64,000 bases of DNA from Rhizobium sp. TH2 (lineage in GTDB: Bacteria > Pseudomonadota > Alphaproteobacteria > Rhizobiales > Rhizobiaceae): the NCBI RefSeq assembly GCF_024707525.1, contig NZ_CP062231.1, positions 5,815,767 through 5,879,766 of the forward strand. Direction: 5' to 3'. Below, piece after piece: positions 32,171-41,696 of the stretch (position 1 is the first letter of the stretch; every line of letters starts with the position of its first letter). The notes beneath the pieces were generated by a model. The model was not told the DNA's origin, searched no databases, and saw only the letters and a list, made by a program, of their open reading frames with translations. The translations under genes were made by a program, and so were the position numbers.

Positions 32171-33757
32171 TCAGAACAGGCTCCCCTGATTACCCTTTTC
32201 GGGCGCCGGCTTTTGCGCAGATCGCTTCTTAGCCGGCGAAGCAATTGCCGAGGCGTTCTCTCCCGCGACGGCCTTGACCGCGCCATCGGCGAATTCGATC
32301 GACAGCGCATCGCCCTCCGAAATCATCGCGGCGGAAGACAGGACCCTCTCGTCATCGCCACGAATCACCGCATAGCCACGCTTCAGCACATTCTTGTACG
32401 ACAGCGATTGCAGGATGCGGTCCTGCGCCAAGAGCGTCTGCCGGTGCCGCGCGAGCAGATTGGCGACGGCGGAATCGCCGCGCCTTGCGGCATTGCCGAG
32501 TCTGTCTTTTTGGCGTTCGGAGTGGGTGTGCAGACGTGCCGGGAATCCCGCGAGCACCGCATCGGCCCTGGCGATGCGGGCCTTCTGGCGGTCGAACATG
32601 CGCTCGATAACGCGTTCGGCACGGGTCATCCGCTCGCCGAGCTTCTGGCGTTGCTCGGCGATGCGGGTCGAGAGGATGGCGGGGCGGAGATTGGCCGAGA
32701 CACGCTCGAAGGCGCGGCGCTTGGTGACCGTGGTCATTTCCAGCCCGCGGCCAAGACGGGACGCGGCCTCGTCGAAGCGGCGGCGGGGGAGCGCGAGGAT
32801 CTGGTCGAGCGAGGGGAGCGCGCGGATAAGGTCGCGAACCTCGCGGCGGCGCGTATCCATCTGGCGGCTCATGGCGCGGGAGAGACGAGCGGCGAGATTG
32901 GCGATCTGGGCTTCGAGGTCGGCCCTGACCGGTACGGCCATTTCGGCGGCCCCGGTTGGGGTGGGCGCGCGCTGGTCGCTCGCATAGTCGATCAAGGTCC
33001 AGTCGGTCTCGTGGCCGACGGCGGAGATCAGCGGGATTTCCGAGCTGGCCGCGGCGCGCACCACGATCTCGTCGTTGAACGACCAGAGATCCTCAAGGCT
33101 GCCGCCACCGCGCGCCACGATCAGCACATCGGGCCGGGCGATCGGCCCGCCGGGTTCGAACTCGTTGAAACCGCGGATGGCGTTGGCGACCTCCGCGCCC
33201 GAGCCTTCGCCCTGCACCTTCACCGGCCAGACGATGACGTGCAACGGGAAGCGGTCCGAGATGCGGTGCAGGATATCGCGGATGACGGCGCCGGTCGGCG
33301 AGGTCACGACGCCGATCACCATCGGCATGAAGGGCAGCAATTGTTTGCGCGCGGCGTCGAACAGGCCTTCGGACTGGAGCTTGCGCTTGCGCTCCTCGAT
33401 CAGCGCCATCAGCGCGCCGACGCCGGCGGGCTCCAGGCTCTCGATCACGATCTGGTATTTGGACGAGCCGGGGAAGGTGGTGATCTTGCCCGTGGCGATC
33501 ACCTCCATGCCCTCTTCGGGCCGCGTCTTCAGCTTGGAAAACGATCCCTTCCAGATCACGGCTTCCAGCCGCGCGCGATCGTCCTTGAGCGCGAAGTAGG
33601 CATGGCCCGAAGAATGCGGGCCGCGATAGCCGGAAATCTCGCCGCGCACCCGCACCTGGTCGAAGGCCTGTTCCATGGTGCGTTTGATCGAGCCGGAGAG
33701 CTCGGTCACCGTATATTCGATGAGGTTTGACGGCGAATCATTCTCGAAGAAGGTCAT
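32171..33757 (-). CDS. xseA: exodeoxyribonuclease VII large subunit
   Basis: 528 aa. N-terminal OB-fold ([44 protein letters not shown] in pieces), then the catalytic domain with [36 protein letters not shown] and [24 protein letters not shown] in pieces, a long helical region (about 285–420), and a C-terminal tail. With XseB it degrades single-stranded DNA to oligonucleotides during repair. It is longer than the E. coli protein, as usual in rhizobia. xseB is not adjacent. It precedes the flavodoxin-fold gene in an operon. Confidence 0.96.
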   Translation of the reverse strand: MTFFENDSPSNLIEYTVTELSGSIKRTMEQAFDQVRVRGEISGYRGPHSSGHAYFALKDDRARLEAVIWKGSFSKLKTRPEEGMEVIATGKITTFPGSSKYQIVIESLEPAGVGALMALIEERKRKLQSEGLFDAARKQLLPFMPMVIGVVTSPTGAVIRDILHRISDRFPLHVIVWPVKVQGEGSGAEVANAIRGFNEFEPGGPIARPDVLIVARGGGSLEDLWSFNDEIVVRAAASSEIPLISAVGHETDWTLIDYASDQRAPTPTGAAEMAVPVRADLEAQIANLAARLSRAMSRQMDTRRREVRDLIRALPSLDQILALPRRRFDEAASRLGRGLEMTTVTKRRAFERVSANLRPAILSTRIAEQRQKLGERMTRAERVIERMFDRQKARIARADAVLAGFPARLHTHSERQKDRLGNAARRGDSAVANLLARHRQTLLAQDRILQSLSYKNVLKRGYAVIRGDDERVLSSAAMISEGDALSIEFADGAVKAVAGENASAIASPAKKRSAQKPAPEKGNQGSLF

Positions 33758-33790
33758 GTCGGGATATTGACCGGTTCACGCCGGTTTGAA

Positions 33791-33843
33791 CAGCGATGGC
33801 CGGTTCGAGCAGCGATGACCGGTTGAGCAGCGATGGCCGGGCC
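33791..33843. repeat. three tandem copies of an 18–19 bp unit
   Basis: Units start at 33791, 33810 and 33828, each beginning CAGCGATGRCCGG and ending near TTCGAG or TTGAG. They lie 34–86 bp upstream of the xseA start codon (minus strand) and 60 bp before the PilZ gene, in a shared 147 bp upstream region. Confidence 0.7.
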
Positions 33844-33904
33844 GGCGTTAATCGCATCTTAATTTGTTCCATGGCTAATTTCGAATATTCTAACGGAGGG
33901 TTTC

Positions 33905-34240
33905 ATGATGAATGCCCACAACAGCATCGTGCTGGAAGACGAGCAGCGGCACTTTCGCCGCAGGCAGGTCCGGCTGGATGCGATGCTCTCGTGCATGCGC
34001 AGCGGCCTGCGCGGCTATATCTCCCAGTCGGCCATGGTGCTCAACCTCTCGGAAGGCGGCTGCATGGTCTCATGCGCCTCGACGGACGGGCTGACCAACG
34101 ACCTTCATATCGTCATCGCCGGGCTTCCCGCCAAGATCGGGTGTACGGTGGTGGGCCGGACGGCGGTGCGGCTCAACCTGCAATTCACCGAAATGCTGCC
34201 GCCACACGAGATCGACAGGCTGGCCGCAAGGCGCTTCTGA
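33905..34240 (+). CDS. PilZ domain protein
   Basis: 111 aa single-domain PilZ protein. The c-di-GMP pattern is RRRQVRLDA (RxxxR, about residues 18–26) and NLSEGGCMV (the D/NxSxxG element, about 47–55). Most PilZ proteins of this size bind c-di-GMP and act through protein contacts on motility or polysaccharide. GGAGGG lies about seven bases before the first ATG; a second ATG follows immediately. Monocistronic, divergent from xseA. Confidence 0.9.
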   Translation: MMNAHNSIVLEDEQRHFRRRQVRLDAMLSCMRSGLRGYISQSAMVLNLSEGGCMVSCASTDGLTNDLHIVIAGLPAKIGCTVVGRTAVRLNLQFTEMLPPHEIDRLAARRF

Positions 34241-34343
34241 GCGAACCACGCCTTTTCATGGACGGACATACGCTTTTCCGCTAAGGAACGGCCACCGGCG
34301 GGCAAGCACTCGCCGCGATCACGCGTCCATGATCCGGGGTGAC

Positions 34344-35558
34344 ATGCAGGAAACCGAAACCCAACCGTTCCGCCGCCAGGTGTTCTTCATCAGCGGCTAC
34401 GATCCGCGTGGCGCGCTCTTCCTGCACAAGAACTGCGTCACCGAGACCGACAAGTGGAGCGAGACCAGCGGCTATCCCGTCAAGACCGGTCCGCGCAAGA
34501 ATATCGGCAAACTGGTTCGGCGCTGGGTGATTACCTCGGATATTCCGGGCGGTCCGGCCGAGACGAATTTCGATTTCCTGCAATGGGACGACATCATCCG
34601 CGCCCATTGGGACAAGCGTAACTGGCTGGTCTATCTCCAGGGAATCGGGGTGCTGTGGCGGCTTTTCCTAGATGGGGTCTTTACCCGTACGATCCGCGAT
34701 TCCTGGCCGATTTCCACTGTGATGGTCGCACCTGCCGCGACCGCCATCCTGCATGGCCTCGGCGTGCTGCTGCCGTTGATCGGGCTCATCGGCCTTTATT
34801 TCTTCCCCGGCATCATCGGCAAGGTCATCGCGCTGGCGCTGATCGGCATCGGCGCCTATGCGTTCTGGTGGATCCGCAAGAACATGGATCGTTACCGGCC
34901 GGAATGGAACGGGCGGATCGGCGTGTTTGCCAACAAGATGGCGATCTCGCGCGATAGTGTGCCCGGTCTCGACGAACGGCTCAACCAGATGGCCGACCAT
35001 ATCGTGGCGTCGATCGAGGAGGGCAAGCCGGATGAGGCGCTGATCATCGGCCACAGTTTCGGCACCACGCTTGCCACCATCGTTGCCGCGCGCGTGCTGG
35101 AACGGCGGCCGGAATGGGGGGGCAAGGATTCCCCGCTCGGATTTGTCACGCTTGGCCAGACCCAATCGCTGCTGTCGTTCCGGAAGAAGCACGGCTGGTA
35201 CCACGAGGAGCTGTCGCGCTTCGCGAAATTCCCGGATTTCAATTGGCTGGATTTCTCTTCGCCGCCGGATGGCGCCTGCTTCGCGCTGATCAACGTGCTG
35301 GATTTCCTGCCGAATCCGCCGAAGAGCATGCCGAAGATGCTGAACGCCCAGTTTCATAAGATCCACACCGAGGAGCATATGAACGAGGCGCGCTATTTCC
35401 GCATGCTGATGCATTTCTTCTATCTGCATGCCAATGGACATCCGCAGATCGGCACCGATCTCTACGATTTCGTGCTGCTGATTGCGGGAAATCAAAGCGC
35501 GCGTCAGCGCTACGCCGCAAGACAGTCTGGCAAGCCGTATTTCAAGAAGGAAAAGTGA
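34344..35558 (+). CDS. membrane-anchored alpha/beta hydrolase-like protein
   Basis: 404 aa. The N-terminal FRRQVFFISGYDPRGALFLHKN resembles the first strand of an alpha/beta hydrolase. Two hydrophobic helices follow (about 125–175). The nucleophile elbow GHSFGTTLA has Ser238, and possible acid and His residues lie downstream (DFNWLDFSSPPDG; HMNEARY). The ATG at 34344 follows GGGGTGA; one 15 bases earlier is possible. The stop overlaps the GTG of the P450 gene, so the two genes are coupled. It may be a lipid or ester hydrolase working with the P450. Confidence 0.78.
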   Translation: MQETETQPFRRQVFFISGYDPRGALFLHKNCVTETDKWSETSGYPVKTGPRKNIGKLVRRWVITSDIPGGPAETNFDFLQWDDIIRAHWDKRNWLVYLQGIGVLWRLFLDGVFTRTIRDSWPISTVMVAPAATAILHGLGVLLPLIGLIGLYFFPGIIGKVIALALIGIGAYAFWWIRKNMDRYRPEWNGRIGVFANKMAISRDSVPGLDERLNQMADHIVASIEEGKPDEALIIGHSFGTTLATIVAARVLERRPEWGGKDSPLGFVTLGQTQSLLSFRKKHGWYHEELSRFAKFPDFNWLDFSSPPDGACFALINVLDFLPNPPKSMPKMLNAQFHKIHTEEHMNEARYFRMLMHFFYLHANGHPQIGTDLYDFVLLIAGNQSARQRYAARQSGKPYFKKEK

Positions 35559-35560
35559 GA

Positions 35561-36940
35561 ATGAGCCGCCGCATCATCGGCCCGATGCCGGAGATCAGGA
35601 AGACGCGGCCCTCGCCGCTCACCCGCATCATCAAGGGGCGGCACTCCTCGCTCGACGTTCTCTTCGAGAAGAGCTATTCGATGAAGATGGGCGAATTCAC
35701 CGGCGCCCGCCGCAGGTTCTATTTCCTCACGCAGCCGGATATCGTCAACCGCATCCTCGGCGAGGACGTGGCGCTCTACCCCAAGAGCGACCTGATGGGG
35801 ACGATCCTCTACCAGATCCTCGGCAACGGCGTGTTCGTCTCGAACGGCGAGGTGTGGAAGCGCCAGCGCCGGATGATGAACCCGGCCTTCGAATTCGCCC
35901 GCATCTCTGAAGTCTTCCCGCTGATGATGCAGGCGGCCGAAGACATGAAAAAGCGGCTCGATGCGGTCGCCGACGGCCGCGAGGTCTCGATCGATTTCGA
36001 GATGACGCATGTGACGGCCGATATCATCTTCCGGACAATCTTCTCCGAGCCGATCCCGCCCGAGGACGCGGAGTCGATCTTCACCGCCTTCAACAACTAC
36101 CAGGAACTCGCCTATATCCACGGTGTGTGGAACATGGCGGGCTTGCCCCAGGCGCTCTCCATTCCAAGGCTGCGCGCTATCCGCCATGCACGCAACATCA
36201 GGGGCCCGCTGGCGCGAATGGTGCGCAAGCGCTTCGAACTGCTGGAGACCAACCCCGAGACCAGGCCGCAGGATATCCTGCAGTCGCTGATCGAGGCACG
36301 CGATGGCGACGGTTCGAAATTCACCGAGAAGGAACTGATCGACCAGATCGCGGTGATGTTCCTCGCCGGTCATGAGACATCGGCGAGCGCGCTGTCCTGG
36401 GCGCTCTACCTGATCGCCAGTGACCGCGATGTGCAGGACCGCATGCATGCCGAGACCGAACTCGCCTTCGGGCAGGAAGGCGGGCTGCAACCCCGCCACT
36501 TCAAGTTCCTCAAGCTGACGCGCGATGTGTTCCGCGAGACGCTTCGGCTCTATCCGCCCGTTTCCTTCGTGCCGCGCGACATCACCGTGCCCGAGACGAT
36601 GCGCGACAAGAAGCTGAAGAAGGGCTCGGCGATCTTCATCTCGCTCTGGCTGCTGCACCGTCATCGCGAGATCTGGAAGAACCCGGACATGTTCGATCCC
36701 GACCGCTTTTCGCGCGATGACGAGAAGGATGCGATCCGCTCGGCCTACATGCCCTTCAGCCAGGGGCCGCGCGTCTGCCTCGGTGCATCCTTCGCGCTCC
36801 AGGAGGCTGCGATCATCCTGGCGATGATCATGCGGCATTACGATATCCAACCCGTCGAGGGCCACGTGCCGCGCCCGGTCGCGCGGTTGACGCTCAGGTC
36901 CGAAAACGGAATTCGGCTAAGACTAACAAAACGCTCGTGA
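35561..36940 (+). CDS. cytochrome P450
   Basis: 459 aa. I-helix AGHETSAS (about 269–276), K-helix ETLR (326–329) with LYPPV, PERF-like FDPDRFSRDD, and heme loop FSQGPRVCLGASFA with axial Cys406. It hydroxylates or epoxidises a hydrophobic substrate using O2 and electrons from a ferredoxin system that is not encoded here. ATG at 35561; GTG two codons earlier overlaps the previous stop and has AGGA at good distance, so either start is possible. Second gene of the hydrolase–P450 pair. Confidence 0.95.
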   Translation: MSRRIIGPMPEIRKTRPSPLTRIIKGRHSSLDVLFEKSYSMKMGEFTGARRRFYFLTQPDIVNRILGEDVALYPKSDLMGTILYQILGNGVFVSNGEVWKRQRRMMNPAFEFARISEVFPLMMQAAEDMKKRLDAVADGREVSIDFEMTHVTADIIFRTIFSEPIPPEDAESIFTAFNNYQELAYIHGVWNMAGLPQALSIPRLRAIRHARNIRGPLARMVRKRFELLETNPETRPQDILQSLIEARDGDGSKFTEKELIDQIAVMFLAGHETSASALSWALYLIASDRDVQDRMHAETELAFGQEGGLQPRHFKFLKLTRDVFRETLRLYPPVSFVPRDITVPETMRDKKLKKGSAIFISLWLLHRHREIWKNPDMFDPDRFSRDDEKDAIRSAYMPFSQGPRVCLGASFALQEAAIILAMIMRHYDIQPVEGHVPRPVARLTLRSENGIRLRLTKRS

Positions 36941-37020
36941 AAATATTTTCGGCGCCTGCCATCCCCGCCCTTTTGGGCGGTGGGATAATGGCGCGTCGAT
37001 TATATCAAAGGAGCAATTTC

Positions 37021-37284
37021 ATGCCTGACAGATTTCAGAATTCCTCACCTTCGCTTTCCGGCCCCGCCGCGCACGGATTTGCCGTGACGCCAAACGATAC
37101 GAACGTGCTGTCCGAGACGACGCGGGCGCTCTATGTCGGTTCGGCCGGCACCCTTGCCATCGTCATGGCGTCGGGCGCGAGCGTCACCTTCATCGGTGTC
37201 GCCTCGGGCACGGTGCTGCCCGTGCGCACGACCAAGGTCATGGCCACGGGGACGAGTGCCACGGATATTCTGGGGCTCGTCTGA
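37021..37284 (+). CDS. ghsA: GTA head-spike base protein (RCAP_rcc01079/GhsA family)
   Basis: 87 aa. It matches the spike base protein family: AHGFAVTPNDTNVLSETTRALYVGSAGTLAIVMASGASVTFIGVASGTVLPVRTTKV in pieces, ending ATGTSATDILGLV. In Rhodobacter capsulatus, GhsA anchors head spikes to the gene transfer agent capsid. AAGGAGC lies eight bases before the ATG, which is preferred to a longer frame. The stop overlaps the start of the next gene by one base (TGATG). No other GTA structural gene lies in the window. Confidence 0.85.
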   Translation: MPDRFQNSSPSLSGPAAHGFAVTPNDTNVLSETTRALYVGSAGTLAIVMASGASVTFIGVASGTVLPVRTTKVMATGTSATDILGLV

Positions 37285-38642
37285 TGCTGGGAACCGGATT
37301 GGACATCATGCTTGCCGGCCAGAAGGCCTGGTGGCAGGCGCCGGCCCGTGCGGCGACCGAGGAGGGCACCGGCATATCCCGGCTGCCGGCGTCGATCGCC
37401 TCGTTCCGGCTGGGACGCTACGCCGTTACCAACCGGGAGGCCGCGTCGATCGCGGCCGCCTCCGCGGATGCGCTGACCCAGATGCAGGCCGTGGGTTTCT
37501 CCGGCCTCTTCAGCTTCACCCGTGCGAGCAATGCCAGTTTCATCGACGCGGGCGGTAACTTGCAGATCGCTGCATCCGATGTGCCGCGCTTCGACCATAC
37601 CAATGGCAAACGGCAGCTTCTTCTCGAAGGCGCTTCGGCCAACGCCGTTCTGGCTTCGGAGATGACCGGCTTTACCGCAGGCCGGCGCTATCACGATGGC
37701 ATCGGCAATGTCGGCGTCCTGCCCACAGGCATGTCGGTGAACTTCGGCGGCGCCAACACCGGCTACGTAGATCTCATCTCGGTGATCACCGACAGCAGGG
37801 GGCGGAAGCGTCTAAGGCTCGAATTCAACATCGCCAATGCCACCGGCTCCACGCAGTTTCCCCGGTTTCGCTTTGCCGAGGTTGCGGGCGTGGCGGGCGA
37901 ACTCTGGTCGGCATCCGTCTTCGTGGCGGTCATATCGTCAAGTCACACGGTAAGCATGCTGACCGAGGCACAAACGCCTACAGGCAGCATGCAGAGCGCC
38001 AACCTGGTCACTGGTGACAATACCATCATGCTGAATGGTGGTGTTTTTCCATCCGGCGGCCAGACCATGGTGCGATCGCAATTCGGCGTTTCGCTGCCGA
38101 CCGGGCAGACCTGGACTGCCGTGATCGATGTCGCCTGCCCACAGCTCGAAAAATCGCCCCGCTGCACGAGCTACATTCCGACGACAGGCACTGCCGCAAC
38201 GCGTGCCGCCGACAATTGCCAGTTCGGTCCAAAGGCGCTGGCGTTGATCGGCAGAACGGCGGTGGGCATCGTCCTCAAGGGCGAGGCGATCTGGGGTCCA
38301 TCGGGCAATTTCGTCGGCTGCGCAAGTTCCCGCATCGTCGGCCTCAACACCGCGCAGACGCAGATTTCGCTGGGCAATGCATCGGCCATACAGGTCGGCT
38401 CCGCCGTGACGGCGCCGTTGCCGGCTTTCGGCACGGCGGTCGGCTGGGATGGCGCCGGCAAGGCGGGATCCTATAACGGCGCTGCCATCGCGACTTCGGC
38501 GACGCCGCATGACGCGACATTCACCTCGGCTTTTCTCGGTCGGGGTTCAGGTTTCGCCAACGGATGGTACGACGAATTCGTCCTCTATCCATTCCGGCCA
38601 TCGGGCGCGTCGCTGGTCGCGAAAGCTGTTGCGTTCGTCTAA
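37284..38642 (+). CDS. ghsB: GTA head-spike / phage spike fibre-like protein (GhsB-like)
   Basis: 452 aa. An N-terminal coil (AWWQAPARAATEEG) is followed by FSFTRASNASFIDAGGNLQIAASDVPRFDH in pieces and LLLEGASANAVL, the pattern of phage head-spike/fibre proteins. Further on come a beta-rich domain, SPRCTSYIPTTGTAATRAAD, and a LamG-like C-terminal module with GWYDEFVLYPF. It would bind capsular or surface polysaccharide of recipient cells as R. capsulatus GhsB does. It is coupled to ghsA and ends before a strong hairpin. The symbol is by analogy; identity to GhsB was not measured. Confidence 0.75.
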   Translation: MLGTGLDIMLAGQKAWWQAPARAATEEGTGISRLPASIASFRLGRYAVTNREAASIAAASADALTQMQAVGFSGLFSFTRASNASFIDAGGNLQIAASDVPRFDHTNGKRQLLLEGASANAVLASEMTGFTAGRRYHDGIGNVGVLPTGMSVNFGGANTGYVDLISVITDSRGRKRLRLEFNIANATGSTQFPRFRFAEVAGVAGELWSASVFVAVISSSHTVSMLTEAQTPTGSMQSANLVTGDNTIMLNGGVFPSGGQTMVRSQFGVSLPTGQTWTAVIDVACPQLEKSPRCTSYIPTTGTAATRAADNCQFGPKALALIGRTAVGIVLKGEAIWGPSGNFVGCASSRIVGLNTAQTQISLGNASAIQVGSAVTAPLPAFGTAVGWDGAGKAGSYNGAAIATSATPHDATFTSAFLGRGSGFANGWYDEFVLYPFRPSGASLVAKAVAFV

Positions 38643-38652
38643 CCATCTGTTC

Positions 38653-38673
38653 CGGCGGGTTTGTCCCGCCGGC
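38653..38673. terminator. bidirectional hairpin between ghsB and GT-C gene
   Basis: Perfect 8 bp stem CCGGCGGG / CCCGCCGG with loop TTTGT between convergent stops (38642 and 38675). Confidence 0.7.
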
Positions 38674-38674
38674 T

Positions 38675-40534
38675 CTATCTCTGGATCATCTGGTAGATGT
38701 GCAGGCCGGCGGCACGTTGCGGGATTTCCTCGAGATAACCCGGCACGTCGCCCTTGCCGAGTTGCGCCAGAAAGCCATCCGGGTATTTCGTCTTCATCAG
38801 GTCGACCAGCGGATCGTCGTTGCAGAACAGGACGTAGCCAACGCCCTGCGCCTCCATCATCGGCAGCGCGTCCTGCGGCTTGGCCATGGCGATTTTCAGC
38901 GTGGCGATCATGCCGGCCTGGTTGCGATGATAGTTGGCGGCCAGCACCGAATGCGGCGTGAAGCGCAGCAGGGCGGGGCCTGTATTGAAGCCCGCGAGGA
39001 TCCGCCCGGCGGGCATCCTGGCGAAGTCGGCGACGCGCTTTTCGGTAACGCAGGCTTCGGCATCCGGGTCCTCGGCATCCCTGTTTGCGGGCACGCCGGC
39101 TATGGCGTCGCCTGCCTTGAAAGCCGCCATCCCGCCCATCGTCCAGACCGCGGGCACGCTGAGCAATGCCGCCATGACGAAGGCGAGCGCCGCGCGGCTA
39201 TCCTTCTGCCGGCTCACATAGAGCGCACGAAGATCGGCGATCAGCGCCGAAAGCGGAATGAATGCCAGGAAATTCGCAAACATCATGCCGCGCACCTGCA
39301 GCGCGCTGACGACCCAGCTGATCCCGATCAGCGCGAGAAGGATAGCATGGGCAATCGTCTGTTCGCGGCGCATGATGCGCATGAAGCAGACCGCGAGCGC
39401 GAGCAGGCCGACGGCATAGAAACCGCCGATATCCTCCGGGCTGTGCTGCATCTCGGCGACAATCGACTGGGCTTCCTTGATCGTGCTGAGCCACATCGAC
39501 TTGAGCAGCGGATCGAGATTGTTGAGCGGATTTTGCAGGCATTCGGGTGCAACGAGGATCGCGGTCGCGAGAACCAGGATGCCGGCAAGCACCAGCGCCG
39601 TGAAGCGGATGTGGATCGGCTTGTCCGTCAGGACGAATGCCGATGCGGCCAGCGCCGCGCCGCCAACGGTGGCGAGCGACAGATAGCCGAGTGACAGCGT
39701 ATCGCAGGTGACCGAACCGTAGTGGCCTAAAGGTGTCGTGCCGAAGAAGATCGCGCCCGTGGCCGCCGCAAAGGCGAGCCCGAAGCCGATCGCGGCCCTG
39801 CGGTAGCGTTCGCTGTCGATGGCCCAGAGCACCGCGACCACGATGGCCGAGACCGCGACGAGCGGCGTGGTTTCGGCACCGATGGCCAGCGCCAGTCCGC
39901 CCGCAACGGCGGCGGCTGCGAAATTCGAGGCGCGCGCCAGCGGGTCGATCAGCATGGCGGTCATGAAGGCAGCGAGAACCAGCTGGACATTGTGATGATC
40001 GATGGCGCCGGGCCGGAAGCGCACGATCGCGGCGAGGAACACGACCGACAGGAGGAGGCCGATGACCATGCCGCCTTTGCCGCCAAGGCGATAGCTGGCA
40101 AGGCCGATCGAGGCGAGAAGCGGAACGACCAGCAGCAGCGGCCATGTGGCGACTGCCGCGACTTCAGCCTGATGCGGTGAAAGGAACGGGGCGTAAAGGG
40201 AGACCAGCGTCGCGATCGGCCAGTCGATCAGCCGCGACCAGTGCATCAGCGTGCCGCCATCCGGCCCGAGCCGGTACTGTGTCAGATCGAACCAGCCCTG
40301 GCCACCGAGATAGTCCCGCACCTCGACGAGCCGCATGGCATCGTCCGGATCCATGCCGACATAATCCTTGGCCTTGAGGAACCACAGGGCGAGCTGGAAC
40401 GCGATGATCGCCAGGCTGAACAGCAGGATCATCAGGGAAAAGCGGCCGTAGCTTACCTGGTCATTGAGGTCCGGCCTGCGCCAGGCGACGAGATAGGTGG
40501 GTCCGGCTATCGGTTTGCCGCGGTCAGTCGCCAT
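38675..40534 (-). CDS. GT-C family membrane glycosyltransferase-like protein
   Basis: 619 aa with about 11–13 membrane helices and a C-terminal soluble domain of roughly 130 residues. The first periplasmic loop carries MDPDDAMRLVEVRDYLGGQGWFD with an acidic pair (62–65), and a later loop has RPGAIDHHNVQ (about 175), like STT3/PMT-type polyprenol-dependent transferases. It probably moves a lipid-linked sugar onto a target outside the membrane. Start ATG 40534; a TTG four codons earlier is an alternative. Divergent from the GT2–methyltransferase–SMR operon. Confidence 0.78.
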   Translation of the reverse strand: MATDRGKPIAGPTYLVAWRRPDLNDQVSYGRFSLMILLFSLAIIAFQLALWFLKAKDYVGMDPDDAMRLVEVRDYLGGQGWFDLTQYRLGPDGGTLMHWSRLIDWPIATLVSLYAPFLSPHQAEVAAVATWPLLLVVPLLASIGLASYRLGGKGGMVIGLLLSVVFLAAIVRFRPGAIDHHNVQLVLAAFMTAMLIDPLARASNFAAAAVAGGLALAIGAETTPLVAVSAIVVAVLWAIDSERYRRAAIGFGLAFAAATGAIFFGTTPLGHYGSVTCDTLSLGYLSLATVGGAALAASAFVLTDKPIHIRFTALVLAGILVLATAILVAPECLQNPLNNLDPLLKSMWLSTIKEAQSIVAEMQHSPEDIGGFYAVGLLALAVCFMRIMRREQTIAHAILLALIGISWVVSALQVRGMMFANFLAFIPLSALIADLRALYVSRQKDSRAALAFVMAALLSVPAVWTMGGMAAFKAGDAIAGVPANRDAEDPDAEACVTEKRVADFARMPAGRILAGFNTGPALLRFTPHSVLAANYHRNQAGMIATLKIAMAKPQDALPMMEAQGVGYVLFCNDDPLVDLMKTKYPDGFLAQLGKGDVPGYLEEIPQRAAGLHIYQMIQR

Positions 40535-40676
40535 TTCAAAGCCCAAAAGAGGAATATTCGCCGAGTCCGAAACCTAAACTTAACCTCCTCAAGAAATAGT
40601 AAAGCCGAGGAGAACCGCGCGGGCCTCGCGCATAAGGGTCAGGACAGATTCTCCTGACCCTAGAGATCGGATAGAG

Positions 40677-41675
40677 ATGACCGAGAGCCACCAGATCGCC
40701 GTGCTCATTCCCTGCTACAACGAATCGCTGACCATCGGCGAGGTCGTGATGGGCTTCCGGCGTGCGCTGCCCACGGCGCGCATCTATGTCTACGACAACA
40801 ATTCCCGCGACGACACCGCGATGCGCGCGGCATTGGCGGGCGCAACCGTGTTCCGCGAATCCCGCCAGGGCAAGGGCAACGTCGTGCGGCGGATGTTCGC
40901 CGACATCGAGGCCGACATCTATCTGATGGCCGATGGCGACGGCACCTATTCGCCGGAGGACGCCGAGAACCTCATCAACACGCTGCTGACCGAGCGCGTC
41001 GACATGGTGGTGGGCACGCGCCGCCACGTGACGGTCGATGCCGGCCGCAAGGGCCATGCCTTCGGCAACAAGATTTTCAACCGGCTCTATCGCTCGATCT
41101 TCGGCCGCGATTTCACCGATATCTTCTCGGGCTACCGGGCCTTCTCGCGCCGCTTCGTCAAGAGTTTCCCCGCCATCTCGGATGGCTTCGAAATCGAGAC
41201 CGAAATGTCGGTGCATGCCTCACGATTGAGGTTGCCCGTCTGTGAACTGGAACTCGACTACGGCCGGCGGCCCGAGGGCTCGCATTCCAAGCTCTCCAGC
41301 GTCAACGACGGCGCGAAGATTCTCTGGATGTTCGCGATGCTGATGAAGATGACGCGGCCATTCTCCTTCTTCCTGATTTTCGCGGCGGCCCTGTTCGCCG
41401 GCGGCGTCACGCTCTCTGTCCCGGTGCTCTACGAGTTCTTCACGACGGGGCTTGTCACGCGCATGCCGACATGGGTGCTGGCCGTGACCATGGTCGCCAT
41501 GTCGTTCGGCATCTTCATGGCCGGGCTGATCCTCGATTCCGTGGCGCGGGCGCGGGTCGAGCAGCTTCGCCTGCAATATCTCGCCATTCCGTCGATCTTC
41601 GCGGCGGCGCATTCGGCATTTTCGTTCAAGCGCGAAAAGGGCGATGGCACGCCCGCAAAGAAAAAAGCCGCCTGA
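40677..41675 (+). CDS. family 2 glycosyltransferase, polyprenyl-phosphate type
   Basis: 332 aa. The GT-A domain opens IAVLIPCYNESLTIGEVV, with LMADGDGTYSPEDAENL as the DxD metal/sugar-nucleotide site and FSGYRAFSRRFVKSFP as the later signature. Two C-terminal membrane helices follow (FSFFLIFAAALFAGGVTLSV; LAVTMVAMSFGIFMAGLIL). It is like DPM1/ArnC-type enzymes that charge undecaprenyl phosphate with a sugar at the inner face. First gene of a three-gene operon with a methyltransferase and an EmrE-like protein, opposite a GT-C transferase. Confidence 0.92.
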   Translation: MTESHQIAVLIPCYNESLTIGEVVMGFRRALPTARIYVYDNNSRDDTAMRAALAGATVFRESRQGKGNVVRRMFADIEADIYLMADGDGTYSPEDAENLINTLLTERVDMVVGTRRHVTVDAGRKGHAFGNKIFNRLYRSIFGRDFTDIFSGYRAFSRRFVKSFPAISDGFEIETEMSVHASRLRLPVCELELDYGRRPEGSHSKLSSVNDGAKILWMFAMLMKMTRPFSFFLIFAAALFAGGVTLSVPVLYEFFTTGLVTRMPTWVLAVTMVAMSFGIFMAGLILDSVARARVEQLRLQYLAIPSIFAAAHSAFSFKREKGDGTPAKKKAA

Positions 41676-41696
41676 CGGTCTCTTAAGGAAAATCCC

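Noticed and set aside
32072..33730. 552-codon open frame antisense to xseA
   Set aside because: No domain, shadow composition, and xseA on the other strand is unambiguous.
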